This document shows positions 17,035 to 27,159 of a DNA stretch of 64,000 nucleotides, in pieces. Below the pieces are notes generated by a model. That model was not told the origin of the DNA and did not search any database. It was given only the letters and a program-made list of their open reading frames with translations. Source of the stretch: an uncultured Oscillospiraceae bacterium (GTDB taxonomy: Bacteria > Bacillota > Clostridia > Oscillospirales > Ruminococcaceae). The stretch is taken from NCBI GenBank assembly GCA_949285935.1, contig CASEAH010000011.1, positions 24,651-88,650 of the forward strand. The letters are read 5' to 3'. Positions within the stretch are counted from its first letter, which is position 1; every line of letters starts with the position of its first letter. The position numbers were made by a program, and so were the translations under genes.

Positions 17035-17295
17035 ATCAGAAGCTCTCCTCTCTCATCATTTTTACTAATTCGGATATTGCTGCTTTAAAATTTTACAATT
17101 TAGTCTTGTATAAATTATATGACATTAATTCTCTGAATCATCTTCTCTATATCCAATTAATTTATTATATTTGTATACACATCTGTGTATACTTCCACTC
17201 GTTTAATCATTTTTTGTTTATTAATTTTATTTTACTTATTTATCGATTTATTGTCAATATTATTTAATCATTACATTAATTTTATCTAAATTAAC

Positions 17296-17324
17296 TTGAC
17301 AACGCCCTGCAAGAAGGCTATACT
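17296..17324 (+). promoter_or_regulatory. Promoter of the FMN riboswitch-ribU unit
   Basis: TTGACA (17296-17301), 17-bp spacer, TATACT (17319-17324); transcription would start just before the riboswitch. Confidence 0.8.
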
Positions 17325-17336
17325 GTACATGGTTTT

Positions 17337-17490
<154 letters not shown>

Positions 17491-17534
17491 GGCTGCTTTT
17501 CCCATGCCCTTTGGGCGGGAAGCCTGCGACCATT

Positions 17535-17571
17535 CGCCCTTGATCCCTTTTGGGGACCAAGGGCGTTTTTG
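17535..17571 (+). terminator. Regulated terminator of the FMN riboswitch
   Basis: CGCCCTTG-ATCCC (from 17535) pairs with GGGACCAAGGGCG (to 17565), followed by TTTTTG. It sits between the aptamer and the ribU start, as an expression platform. Confidence 0.85.
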
Positions 17572-17632
17572 TTTCCGACAACACCCCCGAACAAACCTGC
17601 AAAAATATTCTATTTTTTTGGAGGTTGGCAGC

Positions 17633-18178
17633 ATGCAAAGAACATCTCAGCGCACCAGAAGAATCACCATTCTCGGCCTCATGGCCGCCGTTTCCATTAT
17701 TCTGGTCTATTTTATCCGTTTCCCCATTTTCCCGTCGGCGCCCTTTTTGGAGTACGATCCCGCCGATATCCCCATTTTTATCTGCACTTTTCTGTTCGGG
17801 CCATGGTGGGGCCTGGCTTTGACGGTAGTGGTCAGCTTTATCCAGGGCTTTACCGTAAGTGCCGGCAGTACCATCATCGGTGTGATCATGCACATTCTGG
17901 CAACCGGATCTTTCGCTCTGGTGGCCGGCTTTCTGTACCGGCGCAATAAAACCCGCCGCAGCGCCGTTGTCGCGCTTCTGGCCGGGGTTGTGGTGATGGT
18001 TGCGGTCATGGCCCTCTGCAATCTGGTTTTCACCCCCATCTTTATGAAGACTCCTGTGGACGTGGTGCTCCAGATGCTGGTGCCGGTGATCATCCCCTTC
18101 AATCTCATTAAAGCCGGAGCCAATGCCGCCATTACCTTCCTGGTATACAAAAAGCTGGCCGGCGTCATCCCTCACTGA
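17633..18178 (+). CDS. ribU: Riboflavin ECF transporter S component RibU
   Basis: 181 residues, about six membrane helices. RibU-like features: ITILGLMAAVSIILVYFIRF near the N-terminus, then FLEYDPADIPIFICTFLFGP (the FLEYDPADIP motif of riboflavin-binding S components), GSTIIGVIMHILATGS and a final FNLIKAGANAAITFLVYK. It captures riboflavin and works with a shared ECF energising module encoded elsewhere. The FMN riboswitch upstream fits this. The start at 17633 follows GGAGG by 8 nt. Confidence 0.95.
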   Translation: MQRTSQRTRRITILGLMAAVSIILVYFIRFPIFPSAPFLEYDPADIPIFICTFLFGPWWGLALTVVVSFIQGFTVSAGSTIIGVIMHILATGSFALVAGFLYRRNKTRRSAVVALLAGVVVMVAVMALCNLVFTPIFMKTPVDVVLQMLVPVIIPFNLIKAGANAAITFLVYKKLAGVIPH

Positions 18179-18226
18179 GGGCTTTCCTGTCTGCTCTCAC
18201 GCATGTTCTTATCTGCCTTTTATGGA

Positions 18227-18388
18227 TTACCGGCGGTATTCTTCCTCTTGGCGAAACACGCGGGCAGTATTCCCCCCACAGGAAAGCTTTCCTTCTCCTT
18301 TAGGCAGGAGTCCTAATTTAGATTTGTGTTGGTAAAAGCCCGTTTCGCCAAACCTTTCGTCGAAATGCACAAGGAAACGCAGTCGCAT
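18227..18388 (-). other. Short open frame of 53 codons, possible repeat or relic
   Basis: Opens MRLRFLVHFDERFGE and runs to a TAA at 18229-18227 (GFYQHKSKLGLLPKGEG within). No Shine-Dalgarno sequence precedes the ATG. It could be a gene relic or part of a dispersed intergenic repeat. The rest of 18179-18437 shows nothing else. Confidence 0.2.
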
Positions 18389-18437
18389 TTTTCAAAGTGA
18401 GAATGTATTGAGAACCAACATTTTAGTTGACCAAAAC

Positions 18438-18470
18438 AAAAGGCGTTGCCTTTGCAAGCAACGCCTTTTT
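18438..18470. terminator. Terminator between ribU and the DUF4236 relic
   Basis: AAAAGGCGTTGC (18438-18449) pairs with GCAACGCCTTTT (18458-18469), flanked by T runs on either strand (TTTTGTTTTGG on the minus strand). Confidence 0.7.
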
Positions 18471-18496
18471 ACAATTTATAACAGATGGATAATTGT

Positions 18497-19505
18497 TTAA
18501 TCAGTGCTTGAGTTCGAAAACATGAATACAGTATTCAACCCCGATGCCGATTTCAATTCTATTTCTCCGTAAAGACAAATTGGTAGCTGACGATTATCCT
18601 TGAAACGCTTATCTGGTCCACCAGATTTATTGACGTATTTCCATGTTCTATCCACTACCAGAGCATCGTGTGGAATGCTTTCGTTCTCTATGAAACGTGT
18701 TGTATGCGTTGAAGTTTCTATGTCCGCATAGTTTAATGCTCCGACCGTACCCTTTTGAATAATAAACAACTTATCAGGGAAGGAATACAAGAGTTTCATT
18801 ACCTGACTTGAACGCAACTACTGGAGCATTTGTTTTGAACGGAAAGGGAGCTTTCGTAGAAGCTGTACAAGCAACTCGTTTTACTGTATTAGAGGCGCCA
18901 GCCTCATACTTTTTGTCTATGACTTTACTAGTTTGCATAATACGCCATATTCGATTGCTATTTGCAACCTTCAACATAGCATTTATGCGTTGATTAATTT
19001 CGTCCTGTTTGTCGGCATCGATTGTATAGTCTAACTCGACCAAGCCTGATTTCTTAACATATATTTTTAGGATAACAAAGCCTAACAAGATAATAAAAAG
19101 AGGTGGCGTGCCGAAACTGAGCAGTAGAGATACCCATATGCCAACGGTTGAGATTTTATTTATGAATAAAGATTTTTTGATAGTATCAAGGATATCTTCT
19201 AACCCATCAGATACCATATTTGTTGCCGCGCCGTTAACGATTTCTTCTGTATCGTAATGGTTAGCATTGATAGTCGGTGCAGGTGGCGCAGGAAAATTCG
19301 AGCGCTTTTCACGCCTACTTTTACCTGTTTCATCCACAAAAGATATGCCAGTACCAGGAATGGAAGCCGTTCTACGAGTTGTCCCTCAAGCAGTTTTGGT
19401 AATGCGGTATCCTTTAACACCCCAACTGTAACCAATTCCAGATTTGCTAATATTGACTCTGAAGCCGCCACCTAAATTGATGCTTTTTCTATACCTAAAG
19501 CCCAT
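18497..19505 (-). pseudogene. DUF4236-domain membrane protein, broken by a stop and a frameshift
   Basis: A GGAGGGATTGCT-ATG start at 19505 is followed by the DUF4236 signature FRYRKSINLGGGFRVNISKS, GIGYSWGVKGYRITKTA, then TGA at codon 40 (19388-19386) where the family has a basic residue, then GTTRRTASIPGTGISFV and on. Two membrane helices follow (ISTVGIWVSLLLSF, PPLFIILLGFVILKIY). Near 18777-18785 the frame shifts: ETLVFLP-stop versus FPDKLFIIQKG in the next frame. Removing one C restores a continuous reading to TAA at 18499-18497. Composition is AT-rich relative to metK. The promoter appears intact. Confidence 0.8.
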
Positions 19506-19536
19506 AGCAATCCCTCCCCGTTGCAGTTCTAATTTG

Positions 19537-19565
19537 ATTATAGCATTTGTTTGTGCTTTCTTCAA
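19537..19565 (-). promoter_or_regulatory. Promoter of the DUF4236 relic
   Basis: Minus strand: TTGAAG (19565-19560), 17-bp spacer, TATAAT (19542-19537), about 30 nt ahead of the start codon. Confidence 0.6.
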
Positions 19566-19663
19566 TTTGTAACAATTATTGATAATGGTCTCACTTTTTG
19601 GTGACTATGCCGGAGTTTAGAACCACCAACAAATATCAGAATTAAGACGGGCAGGATCCCCTG

Positions 19664-19693
19664 TTGACAAAAACGGGCAGTTTGTGCTATTCT
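19664..19693 (+). promoter_or_regulatory. Promoter of SAM riboswitch-metK
   Basis: TTGACA (19664-19669), 18-bp spacer, TATTCT (19688-19693). Confidence 0.65.
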
Positions 19694-19714
19694 ATTATGG
19701 TCAACTGAATATCG

Positions 19715-19814
19715 TCTTATCAAGAGTGGTGGAGGGAACAGACCCTGTGAAGCCCGGCAACCTGTCCCAAAAGGATAAGGTGCCAAATTCTGCGGAGATT
19801 TCCGAGAGATGAGA
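19715..19814 (+). ncRNA. SAM-I riboswitch (S-box)
   Basis: P1 TCTTATC (19715-19721) pairs with GATGAGA (19808-19814). Conserved elements are visible in order: AAGAGTGGTGGAGGGAA, CAGACCC, TGTGAAGCCCGGCAACC, AAGGTGCCAAATTC, GAGATTTCCGAGAGATGAG. A terminator follows. Binding of S-adenosylmethionine should end transcription before metK. Confidence 0.95.
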
Positions 19815-19822
19815 ATCATTGA

Positions 19823-19849
19823 ACGCTCGGGCTCGCCCGGGCGTTTTTT
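19823..19849 (+). terminator. Regulated terminator of the SAM riboswitch
   Basis: ACGCTCGGGC and GCCCGGGCGT form the stem around a short loop (19823-19843), followed by a six-T run. Confidence 0.85.
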
Positions 19850-19885
19850 GTTCCGGGTAAGCTGCTTATGAAAGGATGTCGAAAA

Positions 19886-21061
<1,176 letters not shown>

Positions 21062-21092
21062 CAACAGCAAACTTTTTCAGCCAGCACTTCAT

Positions 21093-21130
21093 GCGGCGGG
21101 GGACCTCTGTCTCCCGCTGCTTTGTTGTTA
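21093..21130 (+). terminator. metK terminator
   Basis: GCGGCGGGGGAC (21093-21104) pairs with GTCTCCCGCTGC (21109-21120), two G-T pairs, followed by TTTGTTGTT. Confidence 0.75.
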
Positions 21131-21199
21131 AGGTACCTGTCCGGCACTTTCCAGAGAGGGTGTGCATAGAATACATCAGACCACAACAGGAAGGTTGGC

Positions 21200-22030
21200 A
21201 TGAAAATGAACCAATATGATGATCGTTTCGGCCGCCATAATCCCAATTCTCCGGATTGCTGCTGCCGTACCTGCAGATGCTGCGTAGGCCCTCAAGGACC
21301 CAGAGGCCCTCAAGGACCCACAGGACCCCAGGGGCCTGAAGGGCCTCAGGGACCCGAAGGACCTCAGGGGCTCACAGGACCCCAGGGACCCACAGGACCC
21401 CAAGGACCCACAGGACCCCAAGGACCCGAAGGACCTCAGGGACCCGAAGGGCCTCAGGGACCCGAAGGGCCTCAGGGACCCGAAGGACCCCAGGGACCTG
21501 AAGGACCTCAGGGACCCACAGGACCCCAGGGACCCGAAGGACCTCAGGGACCCACAGGACCTCAGGGACCCGAAGGACCCCAAGGTCCCACAGGGCCTCA
21601 GGGACCTGCGGGAGTCATTCCTGATGAAGCTTTTGCTTCTTTTGCCAACGCGCAGTACACTTTAATCAACCGGAATTTAATTACTCTCTTTCCGGATATT
21701 ACCGATTCCACCGGTGCCATTACCTCTCCCGATACGGAGCATATCACTTTGACGCCCGGCTATTATCTGATCTCTTACAAAGTCTCCGCCCAGCTTCGAA
21801 ATCCCGGATATATTCAAGTGACACCCAGCTACAACGGCGCTCCCCATTTGGAGACGGGGATCTACTTTGCCACCGGATCAGAAAATTCCACCGCAGGCGG
21901 CTCTGCCTTTCTCATTCTCCGGGCTCCGGTGCAAACCTCGTTTTTCCTCACGTATAACGGCTCTGCCAATGGCCTGGATGGAGAAGTAAACCTGACCATC
22001 CTGAAACTGAGCCGCCCCATGCCCTCCTGA
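21200..22030 (+). CDS. Collagen-like triple-helix repeat protein (BclA-type)
   Basis: 276 residues in three parts: a cysteine-rich N-terminus ([11 protein letters not shown], residues 19-28), about 36 uninterrupted Gly-X-Y triplets (residues 30-138, mainly GPQGPE and GPQGPT), and a 138-residue C-terminal globular domain rich in beta strands ([33 protein letters not shown]), as in the trimerising domains of exosporium glycoproteins. The protein likely forms a trimeric surface filament, probably on spores. No signal peptide or sortase signal, which fits assembly from the mother cell. AGGAAGG lies 5 nt before the start. Confidence 0.9.
   Translation: MKMNQYDDRFGRHNPNSPDCCCRTCRCCVGPQGPRGPQGPTGPQGPEGPQGPEGPQGLTGPQGPTGPQGPTGPQGPEGPQGPEGPQGPEGPQGPEGPQGPEGPQGPTGPQGPEGPQGPTGPQGPEGPQGPTGPQGPAGVIPDEAFASFANAQYTLINRNLITLFPDITDSTGAITSPDTEHITLTPGYYLISYKVSAQLRNPGYIQVTPSYNGAPHLETGIYFATGSENSTAGGSAFLILRAPVQTSFFLTYNGSANGLDGEVNLTILKLSRPMPS
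21287..21613 (+). repeat. Tandem Gly-X-Y coding repeat
   Basis: About 327 bases of units such as GGACCCGAAGGACCTCAG and GGACCCACAGGACCCCAG, near-identical at 9- and 18-base periods. Only a few residues vary (E, T, L, R, A at the Y position). Such arrays change length by slippage between strains. Confidence 0.9.
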
Positions 22031-22091
22031 CATTTCAAACTTCCGTTTCAAGTTTTTACTGTCACCGTAATGCATGACTGTGCGTATTTTG

Positions 22092-22132
22092 ACCGCCCGA
22101 TTTCCGATATCTGCGGAAATCGGGCGGTTATT
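22092..22132 (+). terminator. Terminator of the collagen-like gene
   Basis: ACCGCCCGATTTCCG (22092-22106) pairs perfectly with CGGAAATCGGGCGGT (22114-22128), 7-nt loop, then TATTTAT. The remaining gap to 22418 holds a weak TTGACA (22140-22145) and nothing else. Confidence 0.85.
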
Positions 22133-22418
22133 TATAAGATTGACAAAAAGCCATGTGTGACTCCATAAACGGGCATAAGATACAAGTTTTTATATATCCT
22201 CCATATCTTCGCGGGCAGGTCGGGTCCCATTGTTGCTGCCAGCTACACGGAAACAGCCCCCTCAGACCGCTGCAACTGCAAAATGGCTGGGGTACCGCGG
22301 GAATGTCGGGAAATGTTTTACAGAAAAATCCTTTGCCAGTATCTCTTTTTCCAAAGGCGCTTTTCCCTTTCCGCACCCATTCCAGCAGCAAAACATAGGA
22401 TATGACGAGGTGATGGCA

Positions 22419-22754
22419 ATGGAAAAGCAAATTTTTCTCTTTTTTCTCATGGCGCTGGCTGCCGTAGGCCTTACCGAAGTCTGTGCCTCCGCCGCCCGAT
22501 GGCTTTGCCGCAGCTGCCGGCTTCAGGACAGCTTCCTGGTGGTGGTGGTCCGTGGACGGGATGAGTCTCTGGAAAGCCGCTTGACACAGGCCTGCACGGA
22601 GGTATGCCTGGGGCGGGGGATCCGGGGAGCCCAGGTCGCTGTTCTGGCAGAGAATGCCGACCCGGAAACCATCCGCTTTTGCCGGCGGCTTTGCCGCAGC
22701 AGGGGGGTTCCCTGTTTGGAAAGCCTGGATGCGCTGGAACGTTTCCTTTGTTGA
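22419..22754 (+). CDS. Small protein with N-terminal membrane helix, unknown function
   Basis: 111 residues. One hydrophobic segment at the start (IFLFFLMALAAVGLTEVCA), then a basic cysteine-containing stretch and a soluble domain (SFLVVVVRGRDESLESRL, AQVAVLAENADPETIRFC). I do not recognise a family. ATG at 22419 is 6 nt after GAGGTG; ATG at 22413 abuts it. The next gene recD2 starts 336 nt downstream; in between, TATAAT at 22802-22807 may belong to a recD2 promoter, but its -35 is poor. Confidence 0.65.
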   Translation: MEKQIFLFFLMALAAVGLTEVCASAARWLCRSCRLQDSFLVVVVRGRDESLESRLTQACTEVCLGRGIRGAQVAVLAENADPETIRFCRRLCRSRGVPCLESLDALERFLC

Positions 22755-23090
22755 AAGCATCCCAGTCAGGCGGGCCTCTTTTCTCCTGTCCAAAAATGTA
22801 CTATAATGGAAGGCAGCTGCCGCGGCGCAGTTTTCCCGGGACTGTACCGCGGAAATGAATGTGCCATCGGGGGTTCGGCTCTTTTACGGAACCGGAAAGG
22901 TCTGCGAAAAAGGGCAATACCGACACAGGGGGCGAAAGCTGGGGTAAATCTCCAAGCCGGGTGGCTGCCGCCGGAAGCCTTCCGCCCCATTGGGGCTGAA
23001 GGAACTTCCGTCAGCCTGGGGGCTATCCGGGTCACTGCCCGGATCCGCCCTTGGCGCTTCATAAGGATTGGATAAAAAGGGGGGATGGTG

Positions 23091-25322
23091 ATGATGCATC
23101 CGGAATCCCAACAGTCTCTGGAACAACTGGAGGGGACCGTGGAGGACGTGGTCTACCACAGCGAAGAAACTGGGTTTTCGGTGCTGGAGGTATCGGTGGA
23201 GGACGAACTGGTAACAGTGGTGGGGGAATTGCCTCAGCCCGCCCCTGGAGAAGAAATCTCTGCCATGGGCCAATATACTGTCCATCCTTCCTACGGAATG
23301 CAGTTTAAAGCCCAGGCCATCACCCGCACCCTTCCCGCTACCCAAAGCGCCATCCTTAAATATCTTTCCTCCGGAGCCATCCGGGGGGTAGGTCCCGCCA
23401 TCGCCAAACGGATCGTTACCACCTTTGGTGACCGTTCCCTGGAAATCATGGAAAAGGATCCTGATGCCCTGTGTCAGGTCCGGGGCATTTCTCCCCGGAA
23501 AGCCCGGGAAATTGGAGAAGAATTCGCCCGGCTGTTTGGTTTGCGGGCCACCATGCTGTTTTTTACCTCCCGGGGGATCCTGCCTGCCCAAGCGGTACGG
23601 ATCTGGAAGCTTTGGGGAAACGCCGCTCCCGACCTGGTACGTGAGAACCCCTATATCCTCTGCCGGGAGGATATAGGCCTGGAATTTGAGGCAGTAGACC
23701 AGCTGGCCCAGGAGTCTCTGGAAATTCTTCCCGAAGACCGCTGCCGGCTTTCCGCCGGTATGCAATATATTTTGCGGCATAACAGCCGCAGCGGCCATGT
23801 GTGTCTCCCCAAGGAAAAGCTGCTTGCAATGGGGGCCGATTTTTTGGGAGCGCCCGGGGAACATCTGGAAGAACTGCTGCAGGAATTGATTGAAGATAAC
23901 ACACTCTGTATTTTCCAAAGCGATGCCCGGGAGTATGTCTATCTGGAACCTTTGTACCGTGGGGAAAGCTATATTGCAGGCCGGGTTGCCATGATGCTCC
24001 AGATCGCTCCACCCGAGCACAGAGGGCTGGACAGGGAGATCGACACTCTGGAGGAATCCCTGGGCATCCGTTACGACCCTCTTCAGCGCAAGGCCATCAG
24101 CACTGCTGTCCAAAGTCCGCTGTTCATTCTTACGGGTGGGCCGGGCACCGGCAAAACCACAACGATGGGCGGGATCATTGCCCTTCTGGAAAGCCAGGGC
24201 CTCAAAGTGGCGCTTTGCGCTCCCACCGGCCGCGCCGCCAAACGGATGACCGAAGTCACCGGACGGGATGCCAAAACCATCCATCGTCTGCTGGAGGTAG
24301 ACCCCTTTAAGGACACCCTTACCTTTAAGCGCAACGAGAAAAATCCCCTTCAGGCTGACGCAGTGATTGTGGATGAGATGTCCATGGTGGATACTTTGAT
24401 CCTGGAAAGCCTGCTGCGTGGAATGCGGATGAGCACCAAGCTCATCATGGTGGGAGACAGCGACCAGCTGCCTTCCGTGGGGGCGGGGAATATTTTGGGT
24501 GATCTGGTGGCCAGTGACGCAGTGCCCACCGTACATCTGGACCAGGTTTTCCGTCAGGCGGCCCAAAGCCTGATCGTGACCAGCGCCCACGCCATTGTGC
24601 GGGGAGAACTCCCCGATTTGAGCCGGCGGGATAACGACCTTTTCTTTCTCCCCACCGCCACTACCCAGCAGGCGCAGACGCTGGTGGTGGATCTTTGTGC
24701 CCGGCGGCTCCCGGGCAGCTATGGCTATTCCCCTCTCTGGGATATTCAGGTCATCGTTCCCGGCAAGCAGGGCCCGTTGGGCACCCGGGAACTGAACCGG
24801 CTTTTGCAGGAACGTCTCAATCCTCCTGCCCGGGAAAAATCACAGCTGAATGCTTTGGGGCGGATCCTGCGGGAGGGAGACAAGGTGATGCAGGTCCGCA
24901 ACAACTACGACATCCTCTACCGTACCGATGATGGCGAAGAAGGCATGGGAATCTTCAATGGCGATATCGGAGTCATTGAGATGGTGGATCCTTCCTCACA
25001 GGCCATTTTGGTGCGGTTTGACGATAAAGTGGCCCAATATCATTTTGACAACAGCGATCAATTGGAACATGCCTATGCCATTACCGTCCACAAAAGCCAG
25101 GGCAGCGAGTTTGAGGCGGTGGTGATGCCCTTGATGCAGCGGCATCCCAAACTTCATTACCGAAACCTGCTGTATACCGGCGTGACCCGGGCCCGGAGGC
25201 TGCTGGTCATGGCGGGCGAAGCTGCTACTGTGGCGGAAATGGTAGCCAATGACCGCCGTACCCGCCGTTATACAAACCTGAAGGAAATGCTTTGGAGGAT
25301 CATGGAAGATGGGATGTTCTGA
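23091..25322 (+). CDS. recD2: ATP-dependent DNA helicase RecD2
   Basis: 743 residues. The N-terminal OB and helix-hairpin-helix regions (LEGTVEDVVYHSEETGFSVL, AIRGVGPAIAKRIV, VRGISPRKAREI) mark the RecD2 subfamily. The helicase core follows: Walker A GGPGTGKTTT (about residue 346), Walker B VDEMSMVD, and the SF1 C-terminal VHKSQGSEFEAVVMP. A 5'-3' helicase acting in DNA repair independently of RecBC. ATG at 23091 is 6 nt after GGGGGG. The comF-like gene begins 14 nt before its end, so the two are coupled. Confidence 0.95.
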   Translation: MMHPESQQSLEQLEGTVEDVVYHSEETGFSVLEVSVEDELVTVVGELPQPAPGEEISAMGQYTVHPSYGMQFKAQAITRTLPATQSAILKYLSSGAIRGVGPAIAKRIVTTFGDRSLEIMEKDPDALCQVRGISPRKAREIGEEFARLFGLRATMLFFTSRGILPAQAVRIWKLWGNAAPDLVRENPYILCREDIGLEFEAVDQLAQESLEILPEDRCRLSAGMQYILRHNSRSGHVCLPKEKLLAMGADFLGAPGEHLEELLQELIEDNTLCIFQSDAREYVYLEPLYRGESYIAGRVAMMLQIAPPEHRGLDREIDTLEESLGIRYDPLQRKAISTAVQSPLFILTGGPGTGKTTTMGGIIALLESQGLKVALCAPTGRAAKRMTEVTGRDAKTIHRLLEVDPFKDTLTFKRNEKNPLQADAVIVDEMSMVDTLILESLLRGMRMSTKLIMVGDSDQLPSVGAGNILGDLVASDAVPTVHLDQVFRQAAQSLIVTSAHAIVRGELPDLSRRDNDLFFLPTATTQQAQTLVVDLCARRLPGSYGYSPLWDIQVIVPGKQGPLGTRELNRLLQERLNPPAREKSQLNALGRILREGDKVMQVRNNYDILYRTDDGEEGMGIFNGDIGVIEMVDPSSQAILVRFDDKVAQYHFDNSDQLEHAYAITVHKSQGSEFEAVVMPLMQRHPKLHYRNLLYTGVTRARRLLVMAGEAATVAEMVANDRRTRRYTNLKEMLWRIMEDGMF

Positions 25323-25959
25323 AAAGCTTTTGGATTTGCTTTTCCCGCCCCGGTGTGTGCTTTGCGGTCAGGTCTGCGCCAGTGGACAGCTGTGCTGCGA
25401 CCGGTGCCTGCGGGAAGAGCCTCCCTTCTGCCAACCTCTCCGCCCCGGCGACGGCACCGCTTCCCGTCCCTGGGAGATGCTGGCCTGCGCTTTCGCCTAC
25501 CGGGGACAAATCCGAGGAGCCCTTTCCCGTTTCAAATTCCAAGGAGACCGCCGCGCCGGTGAATACTTGGGCAGGTCAATGGCAAAGCTTGTTACAGAAG
25601 TGTTCGCACCTGGAAGTTTTGATATTGTGGTCCCGGTGCCCATGCCCGAAGAACGTCTGCGCATGCGGGGCTATAACCAGGCGGAAATTCTGGCGGACTA
25701 TGTCGCCGCAGAGCTGGGCATTCCGGTGCTTCCTCAAGCCCTGGTTCGGCGCAGTACCTTTTCCCAGCATCAGCTGACCATCGGCTTCCGCCACCGGGAA
25801 GCAGAGCATTCCTTTTGTTCCGGTTCGGCAAACCTTGCCGGGATTCGGGTACTGCTGGTGGATGATATCGTTACCACCGGCAGTACGGTAGCTATTTGCT
25901 GCCGGCTGTTGCTGGAAATGGGAGCCGCAAAGGTCTCTGTTGTGGCCGCTGCGGGGTAA
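25309..25959 (+). CDS. ComF-family phosphoribosyltransferase-like protein
   Basis: 216 residues. An N-terminal zinc-finger-like part (PPRCVLCGQVCASGQLCCDRC) is followed by a phosphoribosyltransferase domain with RGYNQAEILADYVA and the PRPP loop VLLVDDIVTTGSTV. This is the ComF/GntX architecture, linked to DNA uptake in competent species, biochemical role unproven. The 14-base overlap with recD2 suggests a DNA-handling pair. Confidence 0.92.
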   Translation: MGCSEKLLDLLFPPRCVLCGQVCASGQLCCDRCLREEPPFCQPLRPGDGTASRPWEMLACAFAYRGQIRGALSRFKFQGDRRAGEYLGRSMAKLVTEVFAPGSFDIVVPVPMPEERLRMRGYNQAEILADYVAAELGIPVLPQALVRRSTFSQHQLTIGFRHREAEHSFCSGSANLAGIRVLLVDDIVTTGSTVAICCRLLLEMGAAKVSVVAAAG

Positions 25960-26016
25960 ATGTTGCCGGACAAGTCGAATTCACAAGAAATTCATACAAA
26001 AAACGGGGAAATTCTT

Positions 26017-26046
26017 TTGACAAGCTGACCAGTCCCGTGATACAAT
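26017..26046 (+). promoter_or_regulatory. Promoter of the mreB-like gene
   Basis: TTGACA (26017-26022), 18-bp spacer, TACAAT (26041-26046). The leader then carries a hairpin, TTGCCCTGAGGC with GCCTCGGGCAA (about 26063-26092, one bulge). Confidence 0.75.
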
Positions 26047-26123
26047 TTCGTAGGAGAGATCTTGCCCTGAGGCCGTTTCCGCCTCGGGCAACAGGAGAAT
26101 AGACAGGTAAAGGGGATCAGGCA

Positions 26124-27146
26124 GTGTTTAGTAACGACATCGGTATCGACCTGGGTACCGCCACTACGATTATTTATGTCAGCGGCAAGGGTATCGTTCT
26201 CAAGGAACCCTCCATCGTCGCCATGGATACCCGCACCGGTACTGTTAAGGCTGTGGGTGATGAGGCCCATGCCATGCTGGGCAAAACCTCCGATATGATC
26301 CGGGTGGTCCGCCCTCTGGAAGAAGGCGTCATCTCCGATTATGAGGTTACCGAGCAGATGCTCAAGCATTTCTTCCGCAAAGTCAGCCCCAGCCGCTTTT
26401 TTAAGCCCAGGGTATGTGTCTGCGTCCCTTCTGCCATTACTGAGGTGGAATCCCGGGCAGTTATCGATACGGTCATTTCCTCCGGCGCCCGCAACGTTTT
26501 TCTCATTGAGGAGCCGGTAGCTGCGGCCATTGGCGCGGGGATCGACATTACCGTCCCCGGAGGCGTTGCCATCCTGGACATTGGAGGCGGCACCAGCGAT
26601 ATCGCCGTCCTTTCCCTCAATGGCATCGTCTGCAAAACCTCTCTCAAAATGGCAGGCAACAAGCTCAATGACGCGATTGTTAAATTCATCCGTTCCAGCT
26701 ACAATGTGCTGGTAGGCGATAACACTGCCGACCGGATTAAGCGGGAGATCGGCACGGTCTGGATGGAGGACACGCCGGTGGTGGAATATGAGGTAAAAGG
26801 CCGCAACCTGGTTACGGGACTGCCTCAGCGGATTACCATTACCAACCAGGAATTGGTGGAACCTCTTCGGGCGGAGGTGGAGCATATTATTCTGGCGCTT
26901 CAGTCGGTTCTGGAGCGGACGCCTCCCGAACTGGTGGCCGATATCCAGCAGAACGGTTTGGTCATGACCGGCGGCGGTGCCATGCTCAAGGGTCTGGACA
27001 AACTGATTTCCAGCCGTATCCGTATTACTGCCCGGCTGGCCGACAATCCGGTGGAGGCAGTGGCTGTGGGCACGGGAATGTCCTTTGATTACCTGGGTAA
27101 GCTGTACGACGGCTTTGTCACCTACACCAGCTACTCCAATAAATAA
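26124..27146 (+). CDS. MreB/Mbl-type actin-like cell-shape protein
   Basis: 340 residues. Actin-family motifs: NDIGIDLGTATTIIYVSGKG (phosphate 1), VAILDIGGGTSDIAVLSLNG (phosphate 2), MAGNKLNDAIVKFIR, and VMTGGGAMLKGLDKLI (adenosine). It polymerises under the membrane and guides cell-wall synthesis. It stands alone with its own promoter and terminator; mreC and mreD are not next to it, so it may be a second paralogue (Mbl/MreBH-like) rather than the mreBCD member. Full length. Confidence 0.93.
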   Translation: MFSNDIGIDLGTATTIIYVSGKGIVLKEPSIVAMDTRTGTVKAVGDEAHAMLGKTSDMIRVVRPLEEGVISDYEVTEQMLKHFFRKVSPSRFFKPRVCVCVPSAITEVESRAVIDTVISSGARNVFLIEEPVAAAIGAGIDITVPGGVAILDIGGGTSDIAVLSLNGIVCKTSLKMAGNKLNDAIVKFIRSSYNVLVGDNTADRIKREIGTVWMEDTPVVEYEVKGRNLVTGLPQRITITNQELVEPLRAEVEHIILALQSVLERTPPELVADIQQNGLVMTGGGAMLKGLDKLISSRIRITARLADNPVEAVAVGTGMSFDYLGKLYDGFVTYTSYSNK

Positions 27147-27159
27147 GAAATATGATTCG

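Noticed and set aside
21176-21583. Antisense repeat protein rich in [10 protein letters not shown]
   Set aside because: It is the complement of the Gly-X-Y array; the sense protein has a coherent three-part structure.
22884-24590. Open frame of about 570 codons opposite recD2
   Set aside because: Antisense shadow; RecD2 motifs on the sense strand are complete.
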